Shown: positions 39,393 through 48,400 of the stretch, one piece after another
How positions within the stretch are numbered: position 1 is the stretch's first letter
How the letters are laid out: every line of letters begins with the position of its first letter
Origin: JAVJST01 sp965229715
Lineage (GTDB): Bacteria; Pseudomonadota; Alphaproteobacteria; Rhodospirillales; Casp-alpha2
Direction of reading: 5' to 3'
Length of the DNA: 64,000 bases
NCBI GenBank assembly: GCA_965229715.1
Contig: CBDDJL010000002.1
Location: forward strand, 2,356,001 to 2,420,000
Translations under genes and position numbers: made by a program
Notes under the pieces: generated by a model
What the model was told of the DNA's origin: nothing
The model's input: the letters and a program-made list of their open reading frames with translations, nothing else
The model's database searches: none

Positions 39393-40138
39393 CGCGACAG
39401 CACGCGGTCGATCCAGTGCAGGACCGGATTTGTTTCGGGCACGGCGCGCGGTAGCGGTTCTTTCGTTTCCGAAGACTTCCCGTTTCGCCGAGGCCGGGGC
39501 GGCAGATACTTGTTGGTCGGCGCGTAACCGAGCGACGCCATGAGATCGAAACCGCCGCGCTCGTCGACAAGTTGCGAAACGGCGGATGTCGGATCCCCGA
39601 GATCGCCATAGTGGCGAGCGCCCGCCGGGCACGTCGACACGCACGCCGGCACCCGTTCGGTCAGCGGCAGATTGTCGTTGTAGATGCGATCGACGCACAG
39701 CGTGCACTTCTTCATGACGCCGGCGTCGCTGTCGTACTCCCTCGCGCCGTAAGGACACGCCCAACTGCACAGCTTGCAGCCGATGCATTTGTCTTCGTTG
39801 ACGAGGACGATGCCGTCTTCCTCACGCTTGTAGGATGCGCCGGTCGGACACACCGTGACGCAGGCAGCATCCTCGCAGTGCAGGCACGAACGCGGAAAAT
39901 GCACCATGCGGCCGTTGTTCGGATCGTCATCCTCCGATGTCACTTCATATGAATGAATGCGGTTGAACCAGACCCCGTCGGGTTCGTGGCCGTAGGCCAT
40001 CAGATCGGTCAACGGCGCCATGTGTCCGCCGGTGTTCCACTCCTTGCAATTGACCGCGCACGCGTGGCAACCGACACAGGTATCGAGGTCGATCACGAGA
40101 CCGAGTTTCTTTCCCGACTTTTTGGGGAGCGACGTCAT
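39389..40138 (-). CDS. soeB: Iron-sulfur subunit of SoeABC-type sulfite dehydrogenase (DmsB family)
   Basis: This 249-residue electron-transfer protein has four ferredoxin-like cysteine clusters: DTCVGCHACAVNCKEW, CLHCEDAACVTVCPTGAS, DKCIGCKLCSWACPYGA and the split CTLCVDRI/CVSTCPAGARHYGD set. These would bind four [4Fe-4S] centres linking the molybdenum subunit to the membrane anchor. The start overlaps the soeA stop by four bases (ATGA). The TAG stop codon is formed by the CTAG that borders the inserted mobile element. Confidence 0.85.
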   Translation of the reverse strand: MTSLPKKSGKKLGLVIDLDTCVGCHACAVNCKEWNTGGHMAPLTDLMAYGHEPDGVWFNRIHSYEVTSEDDDPNNGRMVHFPRSCLHCEDAACVTVCPTGASYKREEDGIVLVNEDKCIGCKLCSWACPYGAREYDSDAGVMKKCTLCVDRIYNDNLPLTERVPACVSTCPAGARHYGDLGDPTSAVSQLVDERGGFDLMASLGYAPTNKYLPPRPRRNGKSSETKEPLPRAVPETNPVLHWIDRVLSR

Positions 40139-43038
40139 GACCGTTTGCCCTTTCGACCGGCCCGGAAATCCGCACCGTAACGCACGGTATCCGGTGCTTT
40201 CGCGAGGCCCGGCGCGGGTAACACCGTGAAGCCGGGTTCGGTATCCGTCAGGTCGTCGGCGTCCTCGGCAGCGGCGACTTTTTCAATACGCACTCGGAGG
40301 TCGTACCACGCGGCCTGGCCGGTCACCGGGTCCGCATTGGCATAGCGGTAACCGCCGTCCCGCTCCGGCAACAGTTCCGATATCAGGTGGTTGAGCAGAA
40401 AGCCCTTGCGCGCTTCCGGTCCGCCGGGCTCGAGGTTCCAGGCGCCCGAGCGTTTGCCGATGGCGTTCCAGGTCCACACCGTGTCGTCGTTGACGCCATC
40501 CATCAAACCGACCTGCACCGTGATCGAACCGTGATGGCTCGAAACGCGAATCCAGTCCCCGTCGCGCAATTCCATACGCAGACCGGCGCGCCGGCTCATG
40601 TACAGGCGGTTTCGGTTGGTGATCTGGCGCAGCCACGCGTTCATCGTGCCCCACGAGTGATACATGTGCATCGGCCGTTGGGTGATGGCGTGGAACGGAA
40701 ACTCCTCGCCATCGAGCATTGCTTCCTCGAACGGCGGATACCAGAACGGCAACGGATCGAAGTAGGCCCGAATACGGGCGCGCTCGCGATCCGGCGGTTG
40801 ATGCGACCCATGCCCTTCCGCAGCGAGGCGGAATTTTTGCATCGGTTCGGAATAGAGCTGCAATGTGATCGGTTCGGCCTTCGGAATGAAACCGGCGCGG
40901 GCGGCGAACTCCAGGTAGCCCCTGTTGCCCATTTTGAAGAAACGCTCGTCGCGCGGGAACGGGTAGCTCCAAAAACACTGGTTCTCGATATAGAGATCGA
41001 GCTGGTTCGGGTTGGGCTCGCCGATAACCTGTTTCTTGCCGTCGTCGCCTCGCCATCCGGCCAGTGGGCCGATACCGGGGCTGCGCTCATGATTGACGAT
41101 ATAATCGGCATACCCGCCCGGATAGCGCGGGCGGCCCTGATCGTCGACCATACCCGGAAGGCCGAGTCGCGCACCAAGGTCGAGCAGCACCGTCTGGAAC
41201 GACCGGACGTCGCGGTCGGGTCGCACGATCGGCTGGCGGATCGCGTCCTGCGCGGCATCGGCTTCCGAGATCGGTCGATCAAGCAGCGAAATGCAATCCC
41301 AGCGTTCGAGATAGGTCGTGTCCGGCAGGATCAGATCGGCATACGGTACCATCTCCGAGAAGTAGGCATCCGAATAAATGATCCTCGGTATCTTGTACTC
41401 GCCGGTCGCGGGATCGGTATCCGTCAGCATCTCGATGGTGCCCGCCGTATTCATCGAGGAGTTCCAGCTCATGTTCGCCATGAACATCATCAGCGTATCG
41501 ATCGGATAGGGATCGCCCGCCCAGGCGTTGCGGATTACCGAATGCATCATGCCGTGGGCCGCGATGGGGAACTCCCAGGAAAAGGCCTTGTCGATCCGCG
41601 CCGGACCGCCGTCGTCCTCGACCAGCAAATCCTCAGGCCCCGTGGTGAAGCCGAGCGGCGGGCCCGGCATCGGCGTATCGGCCTTGACGTCGCCGGGCTT
41701 TCCGGCGGGACGGATGCCCGGCGGAATCGGTTTCGGGAACGGCGGCTTGTAGCGGAACCCGCCCGGACAATCGATGGCGCCCAGCATCATCTGCAGGATG
41801 TGCAGCGCACGGCAGGTGTGAAACCCGTTCGAGTGCGCTGATATGCCGCGCATGGCGTGCATCGCCACCGGCCGGCCGACGATCTGATCATGCTTGCGCC
41901 CCCAGGCGTCCTCCCACGGCACGTCGAGGCGCACTTCGCGTTCGAATGCCGCTTCGGCAAGCTCGGCGGCGATCCGGCAAATGGTCTCGGCCGGCACGCC
42001 GGTCCGCTCGGCGACGCTCGCCGGCGCATACGCATCGTCGAGATAGCGCTCCGCCAGCAGATGGAACACGGGCCGAACGGTGCGCCCGTCCGTCAGGGCG
42101 TATTTCCCGGCGATCGCGACATCCGCCTCGATGTCCTTGGCCGGGATGGCGGCGTCCGTCCGCCGGTCCCAGCACAGCGGCTCGCCGGCATCGTCGCGCG
42201 CGAAGAGACCGTGATCCGCCGTGCCCGGCGCGTCGACCACCAGCCAGTGCGCATTGGCGTACCGGGTCAGGAACGGAAGATCGACCTTGTCGGCTTTCAG
42301 CAATTCATGGATCAACGCCATGATGAACAGACCGTCCGTGCCGGGACGGATGCCGATCCATTCGTCGGCGATCGCGGAATAGCCGGTGCGGACCGGGTTG
42401 ACCGAGACGAACTTGGCGCCACGGCCCTTCAGCTTACCCAGGCCGATCTTGATGGGATTGGAATCGTGATCTTCGGCGACACCGAACATCATGAAGTACT
42501 CGGTCCGGTCCCAATCGACCTCGCCAAACTCCCAGAATGCGCCGCCGATGGTATAAAGCCCCCCGGCTGCCATGTTGACGGAGCAGAAGCCGCCATGCGC
42601 CGCGTAATTCGGCGTGCCGAACTGCGTCGCCCACCAGCTGGTCAGCGCCTGGCTTTGATCGCGGCCGGTGAAGAACGCAAGCTTGCGCGGATCGGTCGAG
42701 CGAATAGACGACAGCCAATCGCCGGCCGTCGCGAATGCTTCATCCCATTCGATTTCGCGAAACTCGCCAGAGCCACGCGGTCCGACCCGGCGCAACGGCT
42801 TTTGCAGCCGCGCCGGCGAATACTGGGTCATGATTCCGGCGGAGCCCTTGGCGCACAGGACGCCGCGATTGACCGGATGGTTGGGATTGCCCTGAATGTA
42901 ACGGATGGCGCCGTCCTTCAGGTGGACCTTGATGCCGCAACGGCAGGCGCACATGTAGCAGGTCGAATAGCGGATATCGTCGCCGACCTCGGGTGAGGTG
43001 TCGATCCCGTCTTTCCAGCGTTTTGCCCGATCCGGCAT
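40135..43038 (-). CDS. soeA: Molybdopterin subunit of SoeABC-type sulfite dehydrogenase
   Basis: This 967-residue DMSO-reductase-family enzyme has the N-terminal [4Fe-4S] motif Cys27, Cys30, Cys34 and Cys62 in STCYMCACRCG...VLCAKG. The segment AAHGGFCSVNMAAGG contains a Cys in the region of the usual molybdenum ligand. The C-terminal domain includes AITQRPMHMYHSWGTMNAWL. There is no twin-arginine signal, so the complex faces the cytoplasm. That, the length, and the partner types match SoeABC, which oxidises sulfite to sulfate and passes electrons to quinone. Polysulfide or thiosulfate reductase relatives remain possible. Confidence 0.72.
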   Translation of the reverse strand: MPDRAKRWKDGIDTSPEVGDDIRYSTCYMCACRCGIKVHLKDGAIRYIQGNPNHPVNRGVLCAKGSAGIMTQYSPARLQKPLRRVGPRGSGEFREIEWDEAFATAGDWLSSIRSTDPRKLAFFTGRDQSQALTSWWATQFGTPNYAAHGGFCSVNMAAGGLYTIGGAFWEFGEVDWDRTEYFMMFGVAEDHDSNPIKIGLGKLKGRGAKFVSVNPVRTGYSAIADEWIGIRPGTDGLFIMALIHELLKADKVDLPFLTRYANAHWLVVDAPGTADHGLFARDDAGEPLCWDRRTDAAIPAKDIEADVAIAGKYALTDGRTVRPVFHLLAERYLDDAYAPASVAERTGVPAETICRIAAELAEAAFEREVRLDVPWEDAWGRKHDQIVGRPVAMHAMRGISAHSNGFHTCRALHILQMMLGAIDCPGGFRYKPPFPKPIPPGIRPAGKPGDVKADTPMPGPPLGFTTGPEDLLVEDDGGPARIDKAFSWEFPIAAHGMMHSVIRNAWAGDPYPIDTLMMFMANMSWNSSMNTAGTIEMLTDTDPATGEYKIPRIIYSDAYFSEMVPYADLILPDTTYLERWDCISLLDRPISEADAAQDAIRQPIVRPDRDVRSFQTVLLDLGARLGLPGMVDDQGRPRYPGGYADYIVNHERSPGIGPLAGWRGDDGKKQVIGEPNPNQLDLYIENQCFWSYPFPRDERFFKMGNRGYLEFAARAGFIPKAEPITLQLYSEPMQKFRLAAEGHGSHQPPDRERARIRAYFDPLPFWYPPFEEAMLDGEEFPFHAITQRPMHMYHSWGTMNAWLRQITNRNRLYMSRRAGLRMELRDGDWIRVSSHHGSITVQVGLMDGVNDDTVWTWNAIGKRSGAWNLEPGGPEARKGFLLNHLISELLPERDGGYRYANADPVTGQAAWYDLRVRIEKVAAAEDADDLTDTEPGFTVLPAPGLAKAPDTVRYGADFRAGRKGKRS

Positions 43039-43190
43039 GTCCCTGCGTCACCCCTCTGCGTCGTGCCCACGTCACAATAAGCACTTACCGTGGAGAGGGC
43101 GAGCCGTCTAAAGCCAGTTACAGAGAAATCGATGTCCAGCGAGGGATTTGGTTTAGAAAGCCCTCGGCCCCCCGATCAGGACGATAACGT

Positions 43191-44735
43191 TCAGGACTGC
43201 GGCGCGACGCCGACCTGGGCGACGAAATCGTGCACGGATCCGGTACGCAAAAAGCGGATCGCGCAGGCAAGTTCCAGATCGGGCGCCTCGCCTTCGTCGT
43301 CGACAGCGGCGCCGTTGACCGGACAGCGGTCGGCGGCGACAACGGGGATGTTGTTGCGCCACGCTGCCTCGACCGTATCCAGCGCGTTGGGCAAATCCGC
43401 CTCGCGGGTCAGCTCGACGGCATCGTCGCCCGGCGGCATGCGAAGCACGATATCCGGATAGACGCCGTTGCCCTGAATGGCGTGGCCGTCAGGCGAATAA
43501 TAGAGGGCAGTCGTCAGGCGGATCGCTCCCTCGATCGGCAACGGCGTGATCGTCTGGACCGACCCCTTGCCGAAGGACCGGGTTCCCATAATGGTTGCCC
43601 GGCCGTTTTCCTGCAGCGCACCGGCGACGATCTCCGAGGCCGAGGCCGCGCCACTGTTGATCAGCACGACGACGGGAAGACCCGAGGCCATGTCGCCCGG
43701 CGTCGCAGAGTGACTGCGGCTGTTTCCGGCACCCCGCCCCCTGATCGAGACAATTTCACCATCATTGAGAAACGAGTCCGCAAGGATCAGCGATTGATCC
43801 AGCAATCCGCCTGGATTGTTGCGAAGATCGAGCACGATACCCTGCAGGTCCGCGCCGAGTTCTTCGCGCAACTCGTTCATCGCCGTGACGATTCCCGGCT
43901 CGACGCGCTCGGTAAAACGGGTGACGCGGATATAGCCGACGCCATCCTCGGCGCGCCAGCGCACGGATTTGACGCGAATGATGTCACGTACGATGGGCAC
44001 GTCGAACGACTGACTATCGCCGCGTAGAATAGTAATGACGACTTGGCTTCCCGGCTCACCGCGCATCAGATTCACGGCATTCATCAGACCCTTGCCGCGG
44101 ATATCCTCGCCGTCGACGTGGGTGATGCGGTCTCCGGAGGCAAGCCCCGCCGCCTCGGCCGGCGTACCCTCGATCGGCGCAACGATCTTGATGGTGTCGT
44201 CCTCGAGCATGATTTCGATGCCGAGACCGCCGAATTGCCCGCGTGTCGAAACCCTGCTCTCGCGGAATTCCTCGGCATTCAGATAACTCGAATGCGGATC
44301 GAGCGATGCCAGCATACCGTCGAGACCGGCCTCGACAATGACGGCCGGATCGACGCCGCCGATCTCGCCCTCGAGCGCTTCGACGCCTTCGATGGCCGCA
44401 TCGATCAGGACCTTGTCCGTAACCTCCTCGACATAGGTCGCGCGAACCCGCCGGAACGCATCGCTGAAATGCTTGAGGTGGCGCCCCGGCGTATGTGACG
44501 CATAGCGCGCATAGACGGTTTCGAAGCGTCGGATTTCGGCCTGTGACTCGGCCGAAATCGGATACGCGCCGCCATTATCGAAATAAGCCGACGGGCCACC
44601 GCTTTGCGCACATGCCACGATGGCCGGCGCCAATAGCAGCGCGGCACAGAAATAGGCGAAATATCGGCTGCGCAAACGTTTGGTCAATGTGCCCGTTCTG
44701 GCCAATGTGCCCGTTCTAGACAGTATCGGAGGCAA
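43191..44735 (-). CDS. ctpA: C-terminal processing peptidase, S41 family
   Basis: This protease of up to 514 residues has a hydrophobic N-terminal segment ending in PAIVAC, a likely lipoprotein processing site at Cys42, so it is probably anchored in the periplasm. A PDZ domain (GLGIEIMLEDDTIKIVAPIE) lies near residues 165-245. The peptidase domain carries the catalytic Ser in NSGAASASEIVAGALQ and Lys in GTRSFGKGSVQT. No ATG is available near the N-terminus: candidates are TTG at 44735 or later TTG codons, so the exact start is uncertain. An 18-bp tandem duplication lies in the first codons. Confidence 0.86.
   Translation of the reverse strand: MPPILSRTGTLARTGTLTKRLRSRYFAYFCAALLLAPAIVACAQSGGPSAYFDNGGAYPISAESQAEIRRFETVYARYASHTPGRHLKHFSDAFRRVRATYVEEVTDKVLIDAAIEGVEALEGEIGGVDPAVIVEAGLDGMLASLDPHSSYLNAEEFRESRVSTRGQFGGLGIEIMLEDDTIKIVAPIEGTPAEAAGLASGDRITHVDGEDIRGKGLMNAVNLMRGEPGSQVVITILRGDSQSFDVPIVRDIIRVKSVRWRAEDGVGYIRVTRFTERVEPGIVTAMNELREELGADLQGIVLDLRNNPGGLLDQSLILADSFLNDGEIVSIRGRGAGNSRSHSATPGDMASGLPVVVLINSGAASASEIVAGALQENGRATIMGTRSFGKGSVQTITPLPIEGAIRLTTALYYSPDGHAIQGNGVYPDIVLRMPPGDDAVELTREADLPNALDTVEAAWRNNIPVVAADRCPVNGAAVDDEGEAPDLELACAIRFLRTGSVHDFVAQVGVAPQS
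44682..44717 (-). repeat. Tandem 18-bp duplication at the start of ctpA
   Basis: Two adjacent 18-bp units, GG(T/C)CAATGTGCCCGTTCT as read on the plus strand, differ at one base. On the minus strand each unit contains GGGCACATTG, so the duplication repeats a possible TTG start and its upstream bases, giving RTGTLARTGTLT in the frame. Confidence 0.85.
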
Positions 44736-44776
44736 AATCCCAGTGCCCTCTCAGCCTGATGGCGGAACGGCGATCC

Positions 44777-45706
44777 TCAGGCGGACGTGATCGTTTCGAT
44801 CAGCTCGCCGAGCACCCGCTCCGCATCGTCATTGTCGACCTGACATGTTCCCGCGGCCTCGTGACCGCCGCCGCCGTAGGCGAGCATCAACTCGCCGACG
44901 TTGACCGGCGACGACCGGTCGATGATCGACTTGCCGGTCGCGAAAACAGTATTCAGTTTATTCAATCCCCAAAGCACATGGATCGAAATATTGGTTTCCG
45001 GGAACATGGCGTAGACCATGAACCGGTTACCGGCGAAAATGGTGTCTTCCTCGCGCAGGTCAAGAACCACCAGCGGTCCGTGCACCGTCGCGCAGCGCTT
45101 GATCTGTTCGACATGTTGTTCGTGGTGCTGGTTATAGAGGTCGACGCGTTCCTTGACGTCCGGCAGAGCGAGAATCTCCTCGATCGTGTGATCGCGGCAA
45201 TAATCGATCAGCTGCATCATCAGTTGATAGTTCGAGATCCGGAACTCCCGGAAGCGACCGAGGCCAGTTCGCGAATCCATCAGATAGTTCAGCAGAACCC
45301 AACCGGTCGGGTTGAGAATTTCGTCTTCGGTGAATTGTGCAGAATCGCTCTTGTCGACCGCTTCCATCATCTCTTCGGAGATGCGCGGGAAGGCGCTTGC
45401 GCCACCGTAATAATCATAGACGACGCGCGCCGCGGACGGCGCATCGGGATCGATGATATGGTTCTCCGGCTTGTCCTCGACGCGAATGGTTTCGCTCAGG
45501 TGATGGTCGAAGGCGAGATGGCATCCCGGCACATACGGCAGGTTCGTTGTAATGTCCTGCTCCGAGATCAGGATCGTGCCGTCCTGCATGTCCTTGGGGT
45601 GGACGAACTTGATGTCGTCGATCATGTCGAGCTCCTTGAAGAGCACGGCGCAGGCCAGCCCGTCGAAGTCGCTTCGAGTCACGAGACGAAATTTTTCGTC
45701 GCTCAT
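44777..45706 (-). CDS. DHH-family phosphoesterase
   Basis: This 309-residue metal-dependent phosphoesterase has the DHH motifs TRSDFDGLACAVL (residues 8-20), AFDHHLSETI, and a C-terminal DHHA1 signature AYGGGGHEAAGTCQV. The family includes exopolyphosphatases, RecJ-like nucleases and nano-RNA or cyclic-dinucleotide phosphodiesterases. The size without extra domains suggests an oligonucleotide or small-phosphate substrate. The start MSDEKFRLV at 45706 follows GAGGACC. It lies between ctpA and ctaA on the same strand. Confidence 0.75.
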   Translation of the reverse strand: MSDEKFRLVTRSDFDGLACAVLFKELDMIDDIKFVHPKDMQDGTILISEQDITTNLPYVPGCHLAFDHHLSETIRVEDKPENHIIDPDAPSAARVVYDYYGGASAFPRISEEMMEAVDKSDSAQFTEDEILNPTGWVLLNYLMDSRTGLGRFREFRISNYQLMMQLIDYCRDHTIEEILALPDVKERVDLYNQHHEQHVEQIKRCATVHGPLVVLDLREEDTIFAGNRFMVYAMFPETNISIHVLWGLNKLNTVFATGKSIIDRSSPVNVGELMLAYGGGGHEAAGTCQVDNDDAERVLGELIETITSA

Positions 45707-45817
45707 GGTCCTCTTCCTTCTCCCTGTCGCGTTAGCCCGCGTGACCCGCCGGACCACTCATGCTCGGGCGAAGGCCGAGTATAGGCCAGCTTTTCGGGCC
45801 GTGTAAAACCGCGAAAA

Positions 45818-46894
45818 TCAGCCTTTGGAGCCCTGCATTTCGCCAGTGAATCCTGGCCGACCGGCGCAGAAAACGGCGTAAACCAGCATCGTGATCAGGA
45901 CCATGGCGCCGGCCTGATGCAACACCGCCAGATCGATCCTGACGACGCTGAGAAGCGTGGAAACGCCAAGCAGGTACTGCAGTAATGCCGCACATGCGGC
46001 GAACCCGACCGGCTTGCAGATCAGTGGCTTGCCGCCCGACCGGACCGCGACGATCCAGGCACCGAGGATCGTCAGCAGCGTCACGCTCGCCAAAACGCGG
46101 TGATTGAACTGAACCGTGGTGACATCCTCGAACGCGGCGCTCCAGGCCGGCGATGTGTCGTAGATGTTCGACGGAACCAGTTCGCCGTCCATCAGGGGAA
46201 ACGTATTGTAGGTCATCCCGGCATTGAGGCCGGCGACGAACGCACCGGCGATCGTGGTCACGAAGGCCAGGCCGAGCAGCGTTCGCGTCGCGTTCAGCCA
46301 GTTGTTCGACATAATTGCGGGCCGTCCATGTCGAAGCCACAAGGCCAGACGCAACAGCAGAATATAGATGACGACCGCGACCCCGAGATGCAGCGCCAAA
46401 CGGTACTGCGAAACATCCGTGCGTTCGCTGAGACCGCTTGAGACCATGTACCAGCCGATGCCGCCCTGCAGAGCGCCAAGCGCCAGCAATCCCGCCAGCA
46501 TCCAGAACAGCGGCCGGTCCAGCATGCGGCGGGCGGCGAACCAGAAGAACGGGACGAAGAAGACGATCCCGATGGTGCGCCCGAACAGGCGATGCAGATA
46601 TTCGAGCCAGAAGATGTTCTTGAATTCATCCAGCGTCATGCCGGCATTCAACTGCGTGTATTCGGGAATTTGCCGGTAACCGTCGAACACCCGTTGCCAT
46701 GCGGCTTCGTCGAGTGGCGGCAGCCAGCCGGTCACCGGACGCCAGTCGGTCATCGAAAGGCCTGACTCCGTAAGGCGCGTCAAACCGCCGACAATGACCA
46801 TGGCAAAGACCATACCGGCGACAATGAAAAGCCAGGCCGCGACCGATCGGTCGGCGGTCTCCTGGGGCGTCGCTCCGTGCATCGGCATGGACAT
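45818..46894 (-). CDS. ctaA: Heme A synthase (CtaA/Cox15)
   Basis: This eight-helix membrane protein of about 358 residues converts heme O to heme A for aa3-type cytochrome oxidase. Conserved segments are VIVGGLTRLTESGLSMTDW near the N-terminus, EYLHRLFGRTIG, RLALHLGVAVV, VQFNHRVLAS and the last-helix VLHQAGAMVLI. These include the four heme-ligating His residues. Three Met codons cluster at the start (MSMPMHG); the first, at 46894, is used, and the open frame upstream to 47014 has no family sequence. It implies a heme-copper oxidase, hence aerobic respiration. Confidence 0.92.
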   Translation of the reverse strand: MSMPMHGATPQETADRSVAAWLFIVAGMVFAMVIVGGLTRLTESGLSMTDWRPVTGWLPPLDEAAWQRVFDGYRQIPEYTQLNAGMTLDEFKNIFWLEYLHRLFGRTIGIVFFVPFFWFAARRMLDRPLFWMLAGLLALGALQGGIGWYMVSSGLSERTDVSQYRLALHLGVAVVIYILLLRLALWLRHGRPAIMSNNWLNATRTLLGLAFVTTIAGAFVAGLNAGMTYNTFPLMDGELVPSNIYDTSPAWSAAFEDVTTVQFNHRVLASVTLLTILGAWIVAVRSGGKPLICKPVGFAACAALLQYLLGVSTLLSVVRIDLAVLHQAGAMVLITMLVYAVFCAGRPGFTGEMQGSKG

Positions 46895-47156
46895 GCGCCA
46901 AGACGTGATGCGCCGTCTTCGCAATGTCAATCGCTGGTGCAATTCTCTCCGACACAGCCCACTCGATAAGGTAGGCGATACCACCCCGAAAGATACCACG
47001 TTCCTGCCCCGCAAGGTGTTGCCGGGTTTTGCAATTAGGCCTAAACGGCTTGTCAGGCCTCAAACTCCGGAACAGGAGTGATGGCCTGAACAGGACCCTA
47101 CCCGTTTTCCCAAAACGAATTGCGGGTAGGCACCGATAACAGAGGACCTGGCTTCC
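46895..47156. other. Divergent intergenic region between ctaA and the serine-cycle module
   Basis: This 262-base gap contains both promoters. Two AGGCCT palindromes at 47037-47042 and 47055-47060, twelve bases apart, are the only symmetrical signal I see. They lie about 100 bases upstream of the aminotransferase and could be an operator, but the evidence is weak. No coding sequence is convincing. Confidence 0.3.
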
Positions 47157-48359
47157 ATGCGGTTCAACAATCCGGTGTTCATTCCCGGACCGACCAATTT
47201 GCCGGAACGCATTCGCCGCGCCATCCAAACGGTGACCGAGGATCAACGCGCGCCGGGGTTTCCCGATTTGACCCTGCCGTTGTTCGACAAGCTCAAGCGC
47301 GTCTTCAGGACGCGAACCGGTCGCGTGTTTATATACCCGAGCACCGGTACCGGCGGCTGGGAAGCTGCCGTCACCAATACGCTGTCGCCCGGCGACACGG
47401 TTTTGATGAGCCGCTTCGGTCAGTTCTCGACCCTGTGGGCGGCGCTGTGCGAGCGCCAGGGCCTCGACGTGATGACCGCCGACGCACCGTGGGGCGAAGG
47501 CGTACCGCTCGACGACTACCGTCGCATTCTCTCGGAAGACACCGATCATCTGATCAAGGGCGTTTTCGCGTGCCACAATGAAACGGCGACCGGTGTGACC
47601 AGCGATATTGCCGGCGTCCGCAAGGTCCTCGACGATACCGGGCACCCCGCCCTGCTCTATGTCGACGGCGTCAGCTCCATCGGCTGCATCGATTTCCGGA
47701 TGGACGAATGGGGCGTCGACCTCGCTGTCAGCGGCTCGCAAAAGGGATTCATGCTGCCGACCGGTCTCGCCGTCATCGGCGTCAGCGAAAAAGCCCTCGC
47801 AGCGGCCACGACGGCACAATGCCGGCGCGCGTTCTTCGAGTTCGACGACATGATCCGGACCAACGACTCCGGTTATTTCCCGTACACGCCGAACGTCCAG
47901 TTACTGCACGGCCTCAGCGAAGCCTGTGACATGCTGCTCGAAGAAGGCCTCGAGAACGTCTTTGCCCGCCATCACCGCATGGCCGAGGGCGTCCGTCGCG
48001 CCGTTACCGGCGGCTGGGGCCTCGCGCTCGGTGCGCTCGATCCGAAGTGGAACTCGGACACGGTGACCGCCATTCGCACGCCGGACGGCGTCGACGCGTC
48101 GCAGGTCCTCAAAATCGCCTATGAACGCTATGAGGTCTCGTTCGGCGCCGGCCTTGCCGAATTTGCCGGCAAGGTTTTCCGCATCGGCCATCTCGGTCTC
48201 GTCAGCGAGGTTCAACTGCTCGCCGGTATCGCGGCGGCGGAAATGGCCATGCGCGACATCGGCATCGAGGTTGCCGCCGGCAGCGGCGTTGCCGAGGCCG
48301 CCGAATATTACAGACAGACCGCGGCGCCCGTCGCCGTTGCCGAAGCGGCGTCGCGTTAG
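47157..48359 (+). CDS. Serine-glyoxylate aminotransferase (class V PLP enzyme)
   Basis: This 400-residue PLP-dependent enzyme would convert glyoxylate and L-serine to glycine and hydroxypyruvate. Recognisable segments are FIPGPTNLPERIRRAIQ, the cofactor-binding YPSTGTGGWEAAVTN, the Asp in ALLYVDGVSSIGCIDFRMDE and the Schiff-base Lys in SGSQKGFMLPTGL. The C-terminal VFRIGHLGLVSEVQLL contains a conserved Arg for the substrate carboxylate. Aspartate-glyoxylate aminotransferases are close relatives. The immediately following mtkA and mtkB favour the serine-cycle role. Confidence 0.88.
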   Translation: MRFNNPVFIPGPTNLPERIRRAIQTVTEDQRAPGFPDLTLPLFDKLKRVFRTRTGRVFIYPSTGTGGWEAAVTNTLSPGDTVLMSRFGQFSTLWAALCERQGLDVMTADAPWGEGVPLDDYRRILSEDTDHLIKGVFACHNETATGVTSDIAGVRKVLDDTGHPALLYVDGVSSIGCIDFRMDEWGVDLAVSGSQKGFMLPTGLAVIGVSEKALAAATTAQCRRAFFEFDDMIRTNDSGYFPYTPNVQLLHGLSEACDMLLEEGLENVFARHHRMAEGVRRAVTGGWGLALGALDPKWNSDTVTAIRTPDGVDASQVLKIAYERYEVSFGAGLAEFAGKVFRIGHLGLVSEVQLLAGIAAAEMAMRDIGIEVAAGSGVAEAAEYYRQTAAPVAVAEAASR

Positions 48360-48400
48360 ACGCCGGATCACCGTTTGACCGTCCGCAGGGGGAAAACCGA

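Noticed and set aside
47037..47060. Paired AGGCCT palindromes as a firm operator of the serine-cycle operon
   Set aside because: Six-base GC-rich palindromes are frequent by chance here. Noted under the intergenic entry but not claimed as a regulatory site.
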